Positions 43,206-52,424 of a stretch of 64,000 bases of DNA are shown in pieces. The stretch lies in the NCBI RefSeq assembly GCF_900091435.1, contig NZ_FMCS01000003.1, forward strand, positions 558,001 through 622,000, given 5' to 3'. Below the pieces are notes generated by a model. It searched no databases. It worked only from the letters and a program-made list of their open reading frames with translations, and was not told the origin of the DNA. The stretch is from Micromonospora chaiyaphumensis (GTDB lineage Bacteria > Actinomycetota > Actinomycetes > Mycobacteriales > Micromonosporaceae). How positions within the stretch are numbered: position 1 is the first letter of the stretch; every line of letters starts with the position of its first letter. The position numbers and the translations under genes are program-made.

Positions 43206-43996
43206 TAGGTCGAGAGTGAGCCACCGTGACGCGAAGCATGCTGATGGTCTCGCCCCGACCGCTGGGCAAGCGGTGTGGGCATGGGTGGGAGTGCGGCCGG
43301 CGGCAATTTGAGCCGCTGGCGGGTTGCACGGATGCGTTCGATGACTCGCTGCTGCAGAGCAGGCGCATCGTCGGCGAGGCCAGCTAGTTGCCGTGCGTGC
43401 TCGGCAAGGTCAAGCGCCCAGTCCGGGTCTAGGTTGCCGACGGTGATGCCGTGGAATGCTTGGCGTGCGGTGTCGGGATCACCGGCCAGAGCTGCTGCAC
43501 TCCCGGTGTGGCAGGCATGCCACCAGGGCGACTCAGCGTGCCCGGTCGCCCGGGAGGCCAGTTGGTGAGCGGTGGCTGCAGGGTCGGGAAAGTGGCTGCG
43601 CAGTTGCTCGACCCTTTGTGCGGCAAAACGGGCGAGCATGTCCATGTCGCGGGTGAATTGGTCGGCGTTGACGAAGTCAAGGAAGCTTCTCCAGCCGGCT
43701 TCGCCGCTCGGGGGCTTGGTGACGAAGGTGGCGTCGTTGCACCAGTAGATGCGGCTGCCATCGTCGAATGACCAGTGGTTACGTTCCTGCCACAGCCACA
43801 TCGCACCGACGTTGAGGTAGGTGCCGTGCGAGCGGGAAGGCCGGAACTCAACGACGATCAGCCACCAGCCTCGGTCGTCGAACCAGACGCGTGATGCGCC
43901 TCGCCGCCGCAGTCCAAGCGGCTGCAGATGCTGGCGTGCCGCCGCCGCGACCAGCTGAGTCGTTGCGGATTGTCCGCCTCGGCTGCCGATCGTCAT
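43202..43996 (-). CDS. Hypothetical protein
   Basis: 264 residues from ATG 43996, which overlaps the stop of the upstream gene as ATGA. The N-terminal half has a HLQPLGLRRRGASRVWFDDR segment followed by WWLIVVEFRPSRSHGTYLNV and MWLWQERNHWSFDD, the pattern of DUF4304-like proteins. The C-terminal half is helical with a tetratricopeptide-like alternation (AGDPDTARQAFHGIT). The family is a tentative impression. It probably works with the co-translated neighbour. Confidence 0.7.
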   Translation of the reverse strand: MTIGSRGGQSATTQLVAAAARQHLQPLGLRRRGASRVWFDDRGWWLIVVEFRPSRSHGTYLNVGAMWLWQERNHWSFDDGSRIYWCNDATFVTKPPSGEAGWRSFLDFVNADQFTRDMDMLARFAAQRVEQLRSHFPDPAATAHQLASRATGHAESPWWHACHTGSAAALAGDPDTARQAFHGITVGNLDPDWALDLAEHARQLAGLADDAPALQQRVIERIRATRQRLKLPPAALPPMPTPLAQRSGRDHQHASRHGGSLSTY

Positions 43997-44607
43997 CTGC
44001 CGTGGCGGTTCGGGTTCGCGGGCCTCTGTATCGGGCGGTGGGATTCCTGAAGTTTGCGCATCACGTCGAGTGGCCCGACAGCCATGCTTGACCGATCGAT
44101 CGGCCCAGGTGACGTGAGTCGGCCTGCCTCGTAGGCGGCCAGCCGGCGCAGAATCTCCGCGCGGTCGTAGCTGGGAAAGCGGACCAGCAGGAGGCGTAGC
44201 TCGAACTGCGACTCGCGCTGCTGGTCGAAGGTCGCCCGGTCCATCGGCCGGGCGGACACGTCCCATGAGTCGGGTGCTGCCCAGTGCGTCATCCGCAGGT
44301 AGAAGGCGTCGCGAGGGCCGGCTTGGGCCAGGGCTGTCAGGAACGCCAGCCCGTCGTCGATCGGGAAGTCGATGTAGGCCCACCCCACCTGCGCGGCTAT
44401 GACCGGGGCCATGTGCGGCAGTTGCTTCGGCCAGTCGGCGTTACTCTCGCCCGCATTCTGGCAACAAGTCCACGTCGTCAGCCCCAGACGCCAGATGACC
44501 TCGATAATCGGCGCAAGCTCCTCGTCGATGTCGGCGCTGAGGTCGCCCACGGTGACCCGGCGAACGGGGTGCAGGTTCTCGCTCACCCGCGCGATCCTAC
44601 TGATCAT
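43993..44607 (-). CDS. Hypothetical protein, first gene of a two-gene unit
   Basis: 204 residues; ATG 44607 or GTG 44586 could start it. IDEELAPIIEVIWRLGLTTW is followed by TCCQNAGESN and AYIDFPIDDGLAFLTALAQAG, giving an alternating alpha/beta domain with a CC pair at a helix start. The end is Arg/Pro-rich. The TCCQNxGE pattern recurs in uncharacterised actinobacterial proteins. Function unknown. It is coupled to 43202 by ATGA. Confidence 0.72.
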   Translation of the reverse strand: MISRIARVSENLHPVRRVTVGDLSADIDEELAPIIEVIWRLGLTTWTCCQNAGESNADWPKQLPHMAPVIAAQVGWAYIDFPIDDGLAFLTALAQAGPRDAFYLRMTHWAAPDSWDVSARPMDRATFDQQRESQFELRLLLVRFPSYDRAEILRRLAAYEAGRLTSPGPIDRSSMAVGPLDVMRKLQESHRPIQRPANPNRHGR

Positions 44608-44810
44608 GAATGCCTGTGTGGGCCGGCCGTCACGACACCTCGCACCCCAACCTTCCTCGACCCGGTGCAGGCACTGCGCTGCCGGAGACGGCGCGCTGCG
44701 GAGCGTGACCGGGCGCGTGCCGCTGGCACAGCTGAGCTGGTGCGGTGCTCACCGTGAGCTGCTCGCAGGTCACCTGTCCGCGCAGGACACGGCGGCTGGG
44801 TCACGCGCGG

Positions 44811-45566
44811 CTACCAGGGAATCGGGCCCTGCGCGTTGAAGAAGCCACCGGTCGGCCCATCCGGGTCCAGCGTCGCGTACCGCACCACCACCGCGGCCGC
44901 CTCAGCTGCGGTCCGGGTCGCACCGGGCGACATCGCCGTCAACGTGTAACCCGGATCGACCGCATTGATCTTGATCGCCGTCGGACGGAGCTCGACGGCG
45001 AACTGGACGGTCAGCGCGTTGACGGCCGACTTCGATGACGGATAGGCGGCCGCGTTCCACTCGTCCGGCCACTCGGAGCTGGTCAGACTCAGTGACGCGG
45101 ACCCGGACGAGAGATTGACGATGCGGCCGGCCGGTGCCGTCCGCAGCAGCGGAAGCATCACGGTCGTCACCGTGAAGACGCCGAACACATTGGTCTCGTA
45201 CGTGCGCCGAAACGCGTCGATCGACAACCGGCTGGGCCGGGTGTCGTCAATCGCGATGGCCGCGTTGTTGATCAGCGCATCCAGCCGCCCGTATCGACCA
45301 CGGATCCACGCAGCGGCGGTCCGAACCGTCGCCTCGTCGGTGACGTCGAGCTCGACACTGTGGGCAGGCACACCGTCGCCAGCCAGCCGGTCCACCGCCG
45401 CCCTGCCCGATGCGCGATCGCGCGAGGCGACGATCGGTACGTATCCCAGCCGCCCGAGCTGCCGCACGACCTCGAAGCCGATACCCCGGTTCGCCCCGGT
45501 CACCAAGGCGATCGGGCTCTGGTCACCACGCACCCGGCCAGCGTAGCCAACACGTTTGGCGGCCAT
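44811..45566 (-). CDS. Classical short-chain dehydrogenase/reductase
   Basis: 251 residues from ATG 45566. The NAD(P) motif is TGANRGIG near residue 31, the NNAA motif is LINNAAIAIDD, the catalytic Ser is in IVNLSSGSASLS and the YxxxK is YPSSKSAVNALTVQFA. AVDPGYTLTAM is the usual loop after the active site. The family reduces carbonyls of small metabolites, xenobiotics or steroids; the substrate is not deducible. It is a monocistronic gene. The 200 bases downstream to 44608 and 270 upstream to 45872 hold nothing recognised. Confidence 0.92.
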   Translation of the reverse strand: MAAKRVGYAGRVRGDQSPIALVTGANRGIGFEVVRQLGRLGYVPIVASRDRASGRAAVDRLAGDGVPAHSVELDVTDEATVRTAAAWIRGRYGRLDALINNAAIAIDDTRPSRLSIDAFRRTYETNVFGVFTVTTVMLPLLRTAPAGRIVNLSSGSASLSLTSSEWPDEWNAAAYPSSKSAVNALTVQFAVELRPTAIKINAVDPGYTLTAMSPGATRTAAEAAAVVVRYATLDPDGPTGGFFNAQGPIPW

Positions 45567-45872
45567 TTGCCCGCTCGAGCTGGGACCCGTTCGCCTCAAG
45601 CGCTGAGGAGGTCACATCTGTCGCTGCCTTCGCGGCCCTCGGCGAGTCCGATCCGGCGCCCGTCGGTTCCCAGGGTCGAGGACTGGAACATCGCTTGCCT
45701 GGGCACTCAGTCACGACCGCCGAGGCCGCCGCCCGGGGTCAGGACCGGCGTCCTCGACCAGCAGGTGTCCTACCACTGACAGCGTGGCCGAACGTATCGT
45801 GACGACTCAGAGATTCGGCTTGATCCCGTCCGCACGCCAATCGGTGCACTCGGCGGTCGGCCGCCAGCTCCT

Positions 45873-46823
45873 ATGCTCTCCGCCGTGCCCCTCCTCAAGA
45901 TCTCTTCACTTCTCGGACTGCCGAGCTACGACCTCGTCGACCACTACCCCGATCTCGCGCCGCTTCGGCGCGCGCTGCACGCCGAGGACTGGCCGGCCGT
46001 CGTCGCCTTCTTCGACCAGCTGCCGGAGCACGACGACCCGACAGTCGCCACCGCGATGGTCGCCGAGACGAAGGGCGTGGAGACGTTCCTGCGGAAGGCA
46101 GGGGGAGGACCGGCCGAATCCACCCTGGCCGGTACGTTGCTCGGCGCCCGGTTGGTGTGGCTGGCGTGGCAGGCCCGGGGGGCGGCGCGCGCCCGGTACA
46201 CCAGCAACCGCCAGTTCGCGTCCTTCCACGAGATCCTCCGTGAGGCCGAGCGGGTGCTCGGCGAGGTGACAGCGGAGGAGCCGGGCAACATCGCCGCGTG
46301 GACGGCGCGGCTGCGCACCGCCCGAGGCCTCGGGTTGGGGCAGGCGGAGGCGAACCGGCGGTACGAGCGCGCCGCTAAGGCACGGCCCGATCCGTTCTAC
46401 GCCCAGCTGACCCACGTCCAGCAGCTGTGCCCGAAGTGGGGCGGTTCGCTGGACCAGCTGCTCGGCTTCGCGCGGCGCTGCGCCGAGACCTCGCCGCCCG
46501 GATCCCTCAACGCGGCGGCCGTGGCCGAGGCCCACCTGGAGTTCGCGTACGAGTCGGGCATCGCCCACCTGCGTTCGCCGGCTGTGCTCGACGAGATCCG
46601 AGACGCCGTGGCCAGGTCGGTCGGGCACCCGGATTACCGGCCCGTGCACGGTTGGGTCCAGGCCGAGTGCAGCTTCTCGTACGTCCTCTGGCTCGCTGGC
46701 GACCTGTCCGGCGCCGCCGCCCGGCTGGCGGCGCTCGGCAACCGCATCACCATCTACCCCTGGGGCAGCCCCCGGGAGCTCAGGATCGTCCGGCGGAAGC
46801 TTCGTGGGGCCGGTGCGCGATGA
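45873..46823 (+). CDS. Helical-repeat hypothetical protein
   Basis: 316 residues (ATG 45873; GTG 45885 is possible). Entirely alpha-helical with TPR/SEL1-like alternation: LRRALHAEDWPAVVAFFDQ, AWTARLRTARGLGLGQAEAN and YERAAKARPDPFYAQLTHVQ, then VWVLWLAGDLSGAAARL-type repeats near the end. It resembles DUF4034-type proteins. It was co-translated with a following gene (ATGA overlap) of which only the first 27 or so codons remain. Confidence 0.75.
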   Translation: MLSAVPLLKISSLLGLPSYDLVDHYPDLAPLRRALHAEDWPAVVAFFDQLPEHDDPTVATAMVAETKGVETFLRKAGGGPAESTLAGTLLGARLVWLAWQARGAARARYTSNRQFASFHEILREAERVLGEVTAEEPGNIAAWTARLRTARGLGLGQAEANRRYERAAKARPDPFYAQLTHVQQLCPKWGGSLDQLLGFARRCAETSPPGSLNAAAVAEAHLEFAYESGIAHLRSPAVLDEIRDAVARSVGHPDYRPVHGWVQAECSFSYVLWLAGDLSGAAARLAALGNRITIYPWGSPRELRIVRRKLRGAGAR

Positions 46824-46905
46824 TCCGGCGTGAGGTCGACGGCGTACCCGCGCTGTTGGTCAAGGCGGGTGGGCCGGTACGCGCGGGTCTGGTGTTCCGG
46901 GAATG
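46820..46905 (+). pseudogene. Truncated 5' end of an M16-peptidase-like gene
   Basis: ATG 46820 overlaps the preceding stop. The first 28 codons read MIRREVDGVPALLVKAGG and then PVRAGLVFRE, closely like the N-terminus of actinobacterial M16 (insulinase-fold) proteins. The family would continue into a THxxEH zinc site, but after the Glu the frame turns into unrelated sequence. The gene is broken at about 46903. Confidence 0.55.
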
Positions 46906-46929
46906 GGTTAGCTGCGCCGTGTCGGCCGC

Positions 46930-47340
46930 AGTTGCTGGACTGGATCAGCGGCAAGCCGTGGTGGTGGGGCGCCATGCCGGGGCACGTCGGCGTGGTCGGC
47001 GTTCTGCGCGGCGATCGGGGCGCGCTCGGCGCTGTACTGGGCCTGGTGGCGGCGCAACCGTAGAGCGGTGGATCTGTCCCACGGATGGGGTAACAACTCC
47101 CCGTGGAGCACGGCTTTTCGTCGCGACTACATCGCCGACGGCCAGCCGTACTACAACGTCGACGCCGATCCGTCGGGACAGCCGGACCGGGACCTGAACG
47201 AGCCGGACCGGATCGACCTGCTCAGGTACCGGTTCAGCGTCCGAACCGATCTCGGCGCCGATCAATGGCCGTTCGACGACACGTTTCTGGAGCGGGCACC
47301 CTGGAGGCGTCCGAGGTGCGCATCGAAGACGGCTGTGCGC
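46930..47340 (+). pseudogene. Internal fragments of lost genes
   Basis: Two coding-like fragments in different frames follow the truncated M16-like gene. The first (46935-47066) contains LLDWISGKPWWWGAMPGHVG and stops at TAG. The second (from GTG 47068) contains VDLSHGWGNNSPWSTAFRRDY, then NEPDRIDLLRYRFSVRT and WPFDDTFLE, before turning into Arg/Ala noise. The DLSHGWG block looks like the C-terminal part of an uncharacterised immunity-type protein. Neither is a complete gene. Confidence 0.4.
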
Positions 47341-47518
47341 ACCGCTGGCCTGCTCGTCGCCGTGCGCGCCACCCGGCTGGCTCCGCACGGTGCGCCATCA
47401 TGCCCCGGGTGCCCGGGAGTCGGGGACACGTCGCGCCGTGAGCGGACAGGCCTGGCCAGGGCCTGGTCTCACGCTGATGGGCCAATGAACTCGCTCAGAT
47501 AAGGGAGAGACTGCAAGG

Positions 47519-48061
47519 GTGACCAGCGGATGGATGCGGAGGCAGATCAACGAGTTCTTGGCGTTGAAGGATCAGGTCGTCCGGTCCTGGAGTGGCGTGG
47601 AGATGGCGGTGCGTGGCGGCGACGGGCCGGCCCCCGAGTTCGCCGGCCAGGACGTGCCCTGCCGGCATTTGTCGGCTCTGCACGCACGGACCGACACTGG
47701 CGACACGGTCACCATCGCCACCTATCAGGACGATTGCCTGTTCGGACTGAGGATCGAGCTGAGCGCCGGGCCTGGCGGCGATGACGATAGCCATGGTTAT
47801 CGGCGCCGAGCCCTGCCAGAGCTGCCCACGGGCCTGATCCGAGCGGTGTCGATTGACCTGGACGGTGATGTTCTCGCCGAAGTCGGGCTGGAGGTCGACG
47901 GCCGCCATCTGCTGTTGGTGGCTGGCGAAGCGGATGAGGACTTCGAAGGCCGGCTCGTATGGCGTCGCCTGGACGAGTCCGTGCTCGCGTTCACGGACCC
48001 GAACACGGTCGAACAGTTGCAGTGGGCATCCCCTCGTCGGCGGCTACAACGAATCACCTGA
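47519..48061 (+). CDS. Hypothetical immunity-like protein
   Basis: 180 residues from GTG 47519, downstream of GGGAGAG. It begins TSGWMRRQINEFLALKDQVV, has an acidic beta-rich centre (TVTIATYQDDCLFGLRIEL) and a LIRAVSIDLDGDVLAEVGLEV strand repeat, and ends basic. No catalytic or export motif is seen. It may be a small immunity-family protein, but no family is recognised. Confidence 0.65.
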   Translation: MTSGWMRRQINEFLALKDQVVRSWSGVEMAVRGGDGPAPEFAGQDVPCRHLSALHARTDTGDTVTIATYQDDCLFGLRIELSAGPGGDDDSHGYRRRALPELPTGLIRAVSIDLDGDVLAEVGLEVDGRHLLLVAGEADEDFEGRLVWRRLDESVLAFTDPNTVEQLQWASPRRRLQRIT

Positions 48062-48148
48062 GGGTCGCGGGCGGGGCTTCGTCCCCTGCCACGGCCTGCC
48101 TAACGCGGTTGCCGCCGACGCGCCCGACGATCGTGCGGACGGGATGAC

Positions 48149-50305
48149 TCAATCGGCGGCGAGCCGGACGTAACCGTCCGTGCCGACGGCCTCGACGTCC
48201 CAACGGTGGCCGAAGGCGGCAATGCCGCGGATCTTGATCCGGCCGACCTCTGGCGGCACTACCGGGTCGGCCACCAGTTGGCCGTCGACCGGGTGGAGTC
48301 CGAGCATGGCCCGGGTCAGATTCAGCGGTGCGCCGGACGCCCAGGCCTGTGGGCTGCACGCGGTCGGGTAGGGGATGGCGAAGAGGGTCCGCTCCCGCTC
48401 GAAGCCGGCTATCGCCTCGGGCAGCCGGTCGCCGAACTGGGCGGCGGTGTCGAGCAGGGCGAGGGCCACCTGGTTGGCCTCGTCGCGGAAGCCGTAGCGG
48501 GACAGGCCCAGCACGCTGATGGAGGTGTCGTGCGGCCAGACGGTGCCGAGGTGGTAGCCGAGCGCGTTGTACGGTGCGTCACCCCTGGACAGGGTTCGGA
48601 TCCCCCAACCGCTGAACATGTCCTCGGAGAGCAGTTGCCGGGCGAGCGCGGGGGCGCGTTCCTGCGGGACGATGCCGCTCCACAGCAGGTGCCCCAGGTT
48701 GGACGTCATCGAGTCGATCTTGTTCTTGTCGCCATCGAGACCCACGGCGTAGTAGCCGCCCCGTTCGGCAATCCAGAAGTCCCGGTTGAACGACTCGCGC
48801 AACCGGTGCGCGTCGGTGCGCAGCCGGTCGGCGAGCGCCGGGTCGGCCAAAGGCCCGTCGGCGAGTTCGGCCAAGCGAAGTTTGGCGTCGTACGTGTAGC
48901 CCTGAATCTCGCAGGTGGCGATCGGCAGCACCGGTAGTCGGCCGTCGGCGAAGCGCACCCCGTCCCAGGAGTCCCGCCAGCACTGGTTGCCCAGCCCCTC
49001 CGGCGAGCGGGTGGCGTATTCCACGTAGCCGTCGCCGTCCCGGTCGCCGTACCGGTCGATCCAGTTCAACGCCGCCAACGCGTTGCCCCGCAGCGACCGG
49101 ACCAGGTTGTCGTCGCGGGTCCAGCGCCAGTACTCCGACAGCAGGATCAGCCAGAGTTGGGTGGCGTCGGCGGTGCCGTAGTAGGGGTCGTACGGCATGA
49201 GTCCCTGCTGGGTCAGCTCGCCGAAGCGCACCTCGTGCAGGATCTTGCCGGGCTCCTCGTCGGTGAAGTCCTCGCACTGCCGGCCCTGATGACGAGCGAG
49301 CGCGAGGAGTGTGCCCTTCGCCAGCCGTGGCCCGAACGTGAGCGCCTGGTACGCGGTGATCAGGGTGTCCCGTCCGAAGAGGGTGAGGAACCACGGCATG
49401 CCGGCGGCCGGCAGGCTGATCCGCTCCTGCCCGAGCGTCATCTCCATCCGCAGCGCGGACATGTCCGAGCGGGTCTGCGCGACGGCCCGCTCCAGCACCT
49501 GGTGGTCGCTGCTCAGCTCGGCCGCGCCGGCCAGCCACCGGGCCGCCGGATCCTCCACGCGATGATGGAAGATGTCGGCGATGTCGCCCCGGACCGCCTC
49601 GGTGACCCCGAACCCGGGCGAGACCGGCACGTTGAGCTCGACCCGCCAGAACTCGCGTGGAGCGAGGTCGATCGTCCAGACGAGGTGGTCGCCCTCCAGT
49701 CGCTCCGGTGCGGGGGTCGACCGGATCGAGGTCTGCGCGGTGAACCCGTCCTGCTCGTAGTGGAAGAGCAACAGGGAGCCGTCGGGCGCGTGGCCGCGGT
49801 GGATCCGCTCCGAGCGGTCGCGGATGGTGGTCTTCATCTCGAGGATGTCGGCGAAGTCGTTGCCCACCTCCAGGCGCAACTCGAACCGGACCCGTTCCGG
49901 CGCGAAGGAGACAAGCTCGATCCGCTCGTGCAACCCCTCACCCAGGTAACGCAGCCGCCGAACGGCGAGACTGTTCGCCGGCAGATCGGGCAGTGCGGGA
50001 TTGGTCAGGAAGAACTGCGCCGAGTAGTGGTCCACCACGCTTGAGCGCAGCTCGAGCAGGCGTAGGCCGTCGATGGTGAGCACCCACTGGTTGAGCAGGC
50101 GGGTGTCCCGGTGGACCAGCCCGCCGATGGTGCCGGCCGGCACGTCTCCGACCGGATCCGAGTACATGAAGGTGGCACCGCTGACCAGGGAGATCGGGTT
50201 CGGGCCCAGCTCCGGTGGGAGGGCCCGCGCCTGCGAGCCGGGGCGGGTCGGGTCCTGCGGCTTGTCCGGCGTCGGATTGGCCGGGGTCGGTCGCAGCTGT
50301 GCCAT
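48149..50305 (-). CDS. Glycogen-debranching-type glucosidase (amylo-alpha-1,6-glucosidase family)
   Basis: 718 residues. The N-terminal GDE_N_bis domain is marked by FMYSDPVGDVPAGTIGGLVH and RDTRLLNQWVLTIDG. The (alpha/alpha)6 catalytic domain has MPWFLTLFGRDTLITAYQAL, YYGTADATQLWLILLSEYWR, NQCWRDSWDGVRFADGR and YHLGTVWPHDTSISVLGL, the typical acid-rich blocks of the GH15/GH63-like clan. It has no signal peptide, so it is cytoplasmic. Members act on alpha-1,6-glucosides or glycogen stubs. It is a stand-alone gene. Confidence 0.9.
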   Translation of the reverse strand: MAQLRPTPANPTPDKPQDPTRPGSQARALPPELGPNPISLVSGATFMYSDPVGDVPAGTIGGLVHRDTRLLNQWVLTIDGLRLLELRSSVVDHYSAQFFLTNPALPDLPANSLAVRRLRYLGEGLHERIELVSFAPERVRFELRLEVGNDFADILEMKTTIRDRSERIHRGHAPDGSLLLFHYEQDGFTAQTSIRSTPAPERLEGDHLVWTIDLAPREFWRVELNVPVSPGFGVTEAVRGDIADIFHHRVEDPAARWLAGAAELSSDHQVLERAVAQTRSDMSALRMEMTLGQERISLPAAGMPWFLTLFGRDTLITAYQALTFGPRLAKGTLLALARHQGRQCEDFTDEEPGKILHEVRFGELTQQGLMPYDPYYGTADATQLWLILLSEYWRWTRDDNLVRSLRGNALAALNWIDRYGDRDGDGYVEYATRSPEGLGNQCWRDSWDGVRFADGRLPVLPIATCEIQGYTYDAKLRLAELADGPLADPALADRLRTDAHRLRESFNRDFWIAERGGYYAVGLDGDKNKIDSMTSNLGHLLWSGIVPQERAPALARQLLSEDMFSGWGIRTLSRGDAPYNALGYHLGTVWPHDTSISVLGLSRYGFRDEANQVALALLDTAAQFGDRLPEAIAGFERERTLFAIPYPTACSPQAWASGAPLNLTRAMLGLHPVDGQLVADPVVPPEVGRIKIRGIAAFGHRWDVEAVGTDGYVRLAAD

Positions 50306-50462
50306 AAGCCGAGGCTAGAGCGCCGGCGAGCAGGCGCCCTCGCCCGATCCGGGTGAAAACCGCCGTCAAATACCGACATCACACATTCAAGGGGTGCGAC
50401 TCGGTATGCCAACCCCATCGAGCGAGAATGCTGCAGTGACCGGCGGTGAGCGAGGACAGGCG

Positions 50463-51542
50463 ATGACACAGGTGGACACGGGGGAGACCGGGCAGGGCGC
50501 CGCCGGCCGCCGGGACACCGGCACCGGGACCTGGCTCCCGCGCATCCGCCGGGCGATACGCGCCGCCTCCCGCCCGGGCCCCTGGAAGCGCGGCCGGGTG
50601 CTCGCGGCGCTGGCGCTGCTGCCCGGGCTGCTCATGCTGCTGCACGCGCAGATCCCGAACCGGATCGGGAACCTCGGCAGCCTGGTGGAGACGTTCCTGC
50701 CGTGGTTCGGTCTGTTCATCCCCGTACTGCTGATCGGGGCGCTGTGGCGCCGCTCCGCCTCCGCGGTGGCCGCGCTGCTGCTGCCGGCCATCGTGTGGCT
50801 GAACCTCTTCGGCGGGCTGCTCGGCGACAAGTCCCACCCGGGCGGCGACCTCACCGTGGCCGAGCACAACGTCGGCGCCGGCAATCCCGACCCGGCCGGC
50901 ACCGCCCGCGACCTGGCCACCTCCGGGGCCGACGTGCTGGCCCTGGTGGAGCTGACCCCGCAGGACCTGGGTACGTACGAGAACGAGCTGGCGAAGGCGT
51001 ACCCCTACCACACGGTGCAGGGCACGGTCGGGCTGTGGAGCAAGCTGCCGCTGTCGGACAGCCAGCCGGTCGACACCAAGATGGACTACGGGCCGCTGGC
51101 GGCCACCAAGCCGGCCGACGTCAAGATGTCCTACAACCGGGGACTGCGCACCACGGTGGCCACGGACCGGGGCCCGCTGGCGGTGTACGTGGCCCACCTG
51201 GGGTCGGCGCGGGTGAACCCCAGGGCGGGCTTCTGGACGGCCCATCGGGACAGGAACGCACAGGCGCTGGGCGAGGCCATCGCCGCCGAGCAGAACGAGC
51301 GGGTGGTGCTGCTCGGCGACCTGAACGGCACCATGGACGACCGCGCGTTCGCCAGCATCACCTCGCAGCTGCGCCCCGTCCAGGACGCGGCAGGAAACGG
51401 CTTCGGCTTCACCTGGCCGGCGCAGTTCCCGGTGGTGCGGATCGACCAGATCCTGGTCAGAGGCGTGCAGCCGAGGAGCTCGTGGCTGCTGCCGGCCACC
51501 GGCAGCGATCATCTGCCGGTGGCCGCCGGAATCAGTTGGTGA
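50463..51542 (+). CDS. Membrane-anchored endonuclease/exonuclease/phosphatase-family protein
   Basis: 359 residues from ATG 50463, after GAGGACAGG. About 45 disordered residues precede three TM helices at about 60-130 (VLAALALLPGLLMLLHA, LPWFGLFIPVLLIGALW, AVAALLLPAIVWLNLFG). The EEP domain is extracytoplasmic and shows VAEHNVGAGN, VLALVELTPQDL with the metal Glu, YVAHLGS, VVLLGDLNGT with catalytic Asp/Asn and GSDHLPVAAG with the catalytic DH pair. It may hydrolyse a phosphodiester such as nucleic acid or phospholipid. Confidence 0.92.
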   Translation: MTQVDTGETGQGAAGRRDTGTGTWLPRIRRAIRAASRPGPWKRGRVLAALALLPGLLMLLHAQIPNRIGNLGSLVETFLPWFGLFIPVLLIGALWRRSASAVAALLLPAIVWLNLFGGLLGDKSHPGGDLTVAEHNVGAGNPDPAGTARDLATSGADVLALVELTPQDLGTYENELAKAYPYHTVQGTVGLWSKLPLSDSQPVDTKMDYGPLAATKPADVKMSYNRGLRTTVATDRGPLAVYVAHLGSARVNPRAGFWTAHRDRNAQALGEAIAAEQNERVVLLGDLNGTMDDRAFASITSQLRPVQDAAGNGFGFTWPAQFPVVRIDQILVRGVQPRSSWLLPATGSDHLPVAAGISW

Positions 51543-51584
51543 ACACCACGTAGAGGCCGGCGCTCCGCCTGCTGCCGGCAGGGC

Positions 51585-52400
51585 TCAGAGCCATGGTGGT
51601 GGGCCCTCGAAGGCGAGGGTGTGAACGTCGAACAGGACCGCCTCCTCCACGCCCAGCAACGGCCCGCCCAGGCGGGCCGCCCAGGTCAGGAACGGCCCGG
51701 GTTCAGGTCCCGCCACACCCAGGCCCTGGGTGTATTCCGCGTGCGCCGCCAGCGAGGCGATGCCGCGCCGCAACGGTTCACCGGTGACATCCACACCGTG
51801 CGTGGGGCGTTCGGCGCCGCCGAAGCAGACGTAGCGCACACCGCCCCAGGGCGGCAGCCCCTCGTCCACCAGTTCCGGGAAGATCCACCGGTTGCCCGCG
51901 TCGCGGGCGGCGTCCAGCGTCGCCAGCCCCACTGCCCGGTGGTCGGCCTGGTTGGTCATACCACCTACCATGCGGACGGTGAACGCGCCCGAGACGATCA
52001 CGTCGGGCCGGTGGCGGCGGATCGCCCGCACGATGTCGCGGCGCAGGTCCGGACCGTACTCGACGACGCCGTCGCGGTGGTCGAGGAACTCCACGACGTG
52101 TACGCCGACCTCGCGGGCCCCGGCGCGCTCCTCCTGCTCGCGCAGCGGCCCGGCCTGGTCCGGATGCATCGCGTCGATGCCCGCCTCGCCCCGGGTGGCC
52201 AGCAGGTAGGTGACCTGCTTGCCCTGAGCGGTCCAGCGGGCGATCGCCGAGGCCGCACCGTACTCGAGGTCGTCGGGGTGTGCGGCCACCGCGAGACAGC
52301 GGTCCCAGTCCTCCGGCAGTGCCGGCAGAAGCTCGTCCACGGTCCAGACGGTAGCGGCGTCTTCGTCCGTCCGGCACCGCCGTGTCGGCAACACTGACAT
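51585..52400 (-). CDS. PIG-L family deacetylase
   Basis: 271 residues from ATG 52400; a later GTG before VDELLPALPEDW may be the true start. The zinc site motif AVAAHPDDLEYGA (His41, Asp43, Asp44) and the second site NQADHRAVG are intact. This family removes acetyl groups from GlcNAc-type amines, and actinobacterial members include mycothiol biosynthesis MshB and conjugate amidase Mca. TRGEAGIDAMHPDQA is Mca/MshB-like. The esterase gene diverges 25 bases away, so promoters overlap. Confidence 0.92.
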   Translation of the reverse strand: MSVLPTRRCRTDEDAATVWTVDELLPALPEDWDRCLAVAAHPDDLEYGAASAIARWTAQGKQVTYLLATRGEAGIDAMHPDQAGPLREQEERAGAREVGVHVVEFLDHRDGVVEYGPDLRRDIVRAIRRHRPDVIVSGAFTVRMVGGMTNQADHRAVGLATLDAARDAGNRWIFPELVDEGLPPWGGVRYVCFGGAERPTHGVDVTGEPLRRGIASLAAHAEYTQGLGVAGPEPGPFLTWAARLGGPLLGVEEAVLFDVHTLAFEGPPPWL

Positions 52401-52424
52401 CCACCGGCCGGCGATACTGACGGG

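Noticed and set aside
44735..44790. A third copy of the HTH_42 start, because GTGAGCTGCTCGC resembles the relic at 5155.
   Set aside because: The match is only about 15 bases and no VLDRR-type frame precedes it, so chance is likely.
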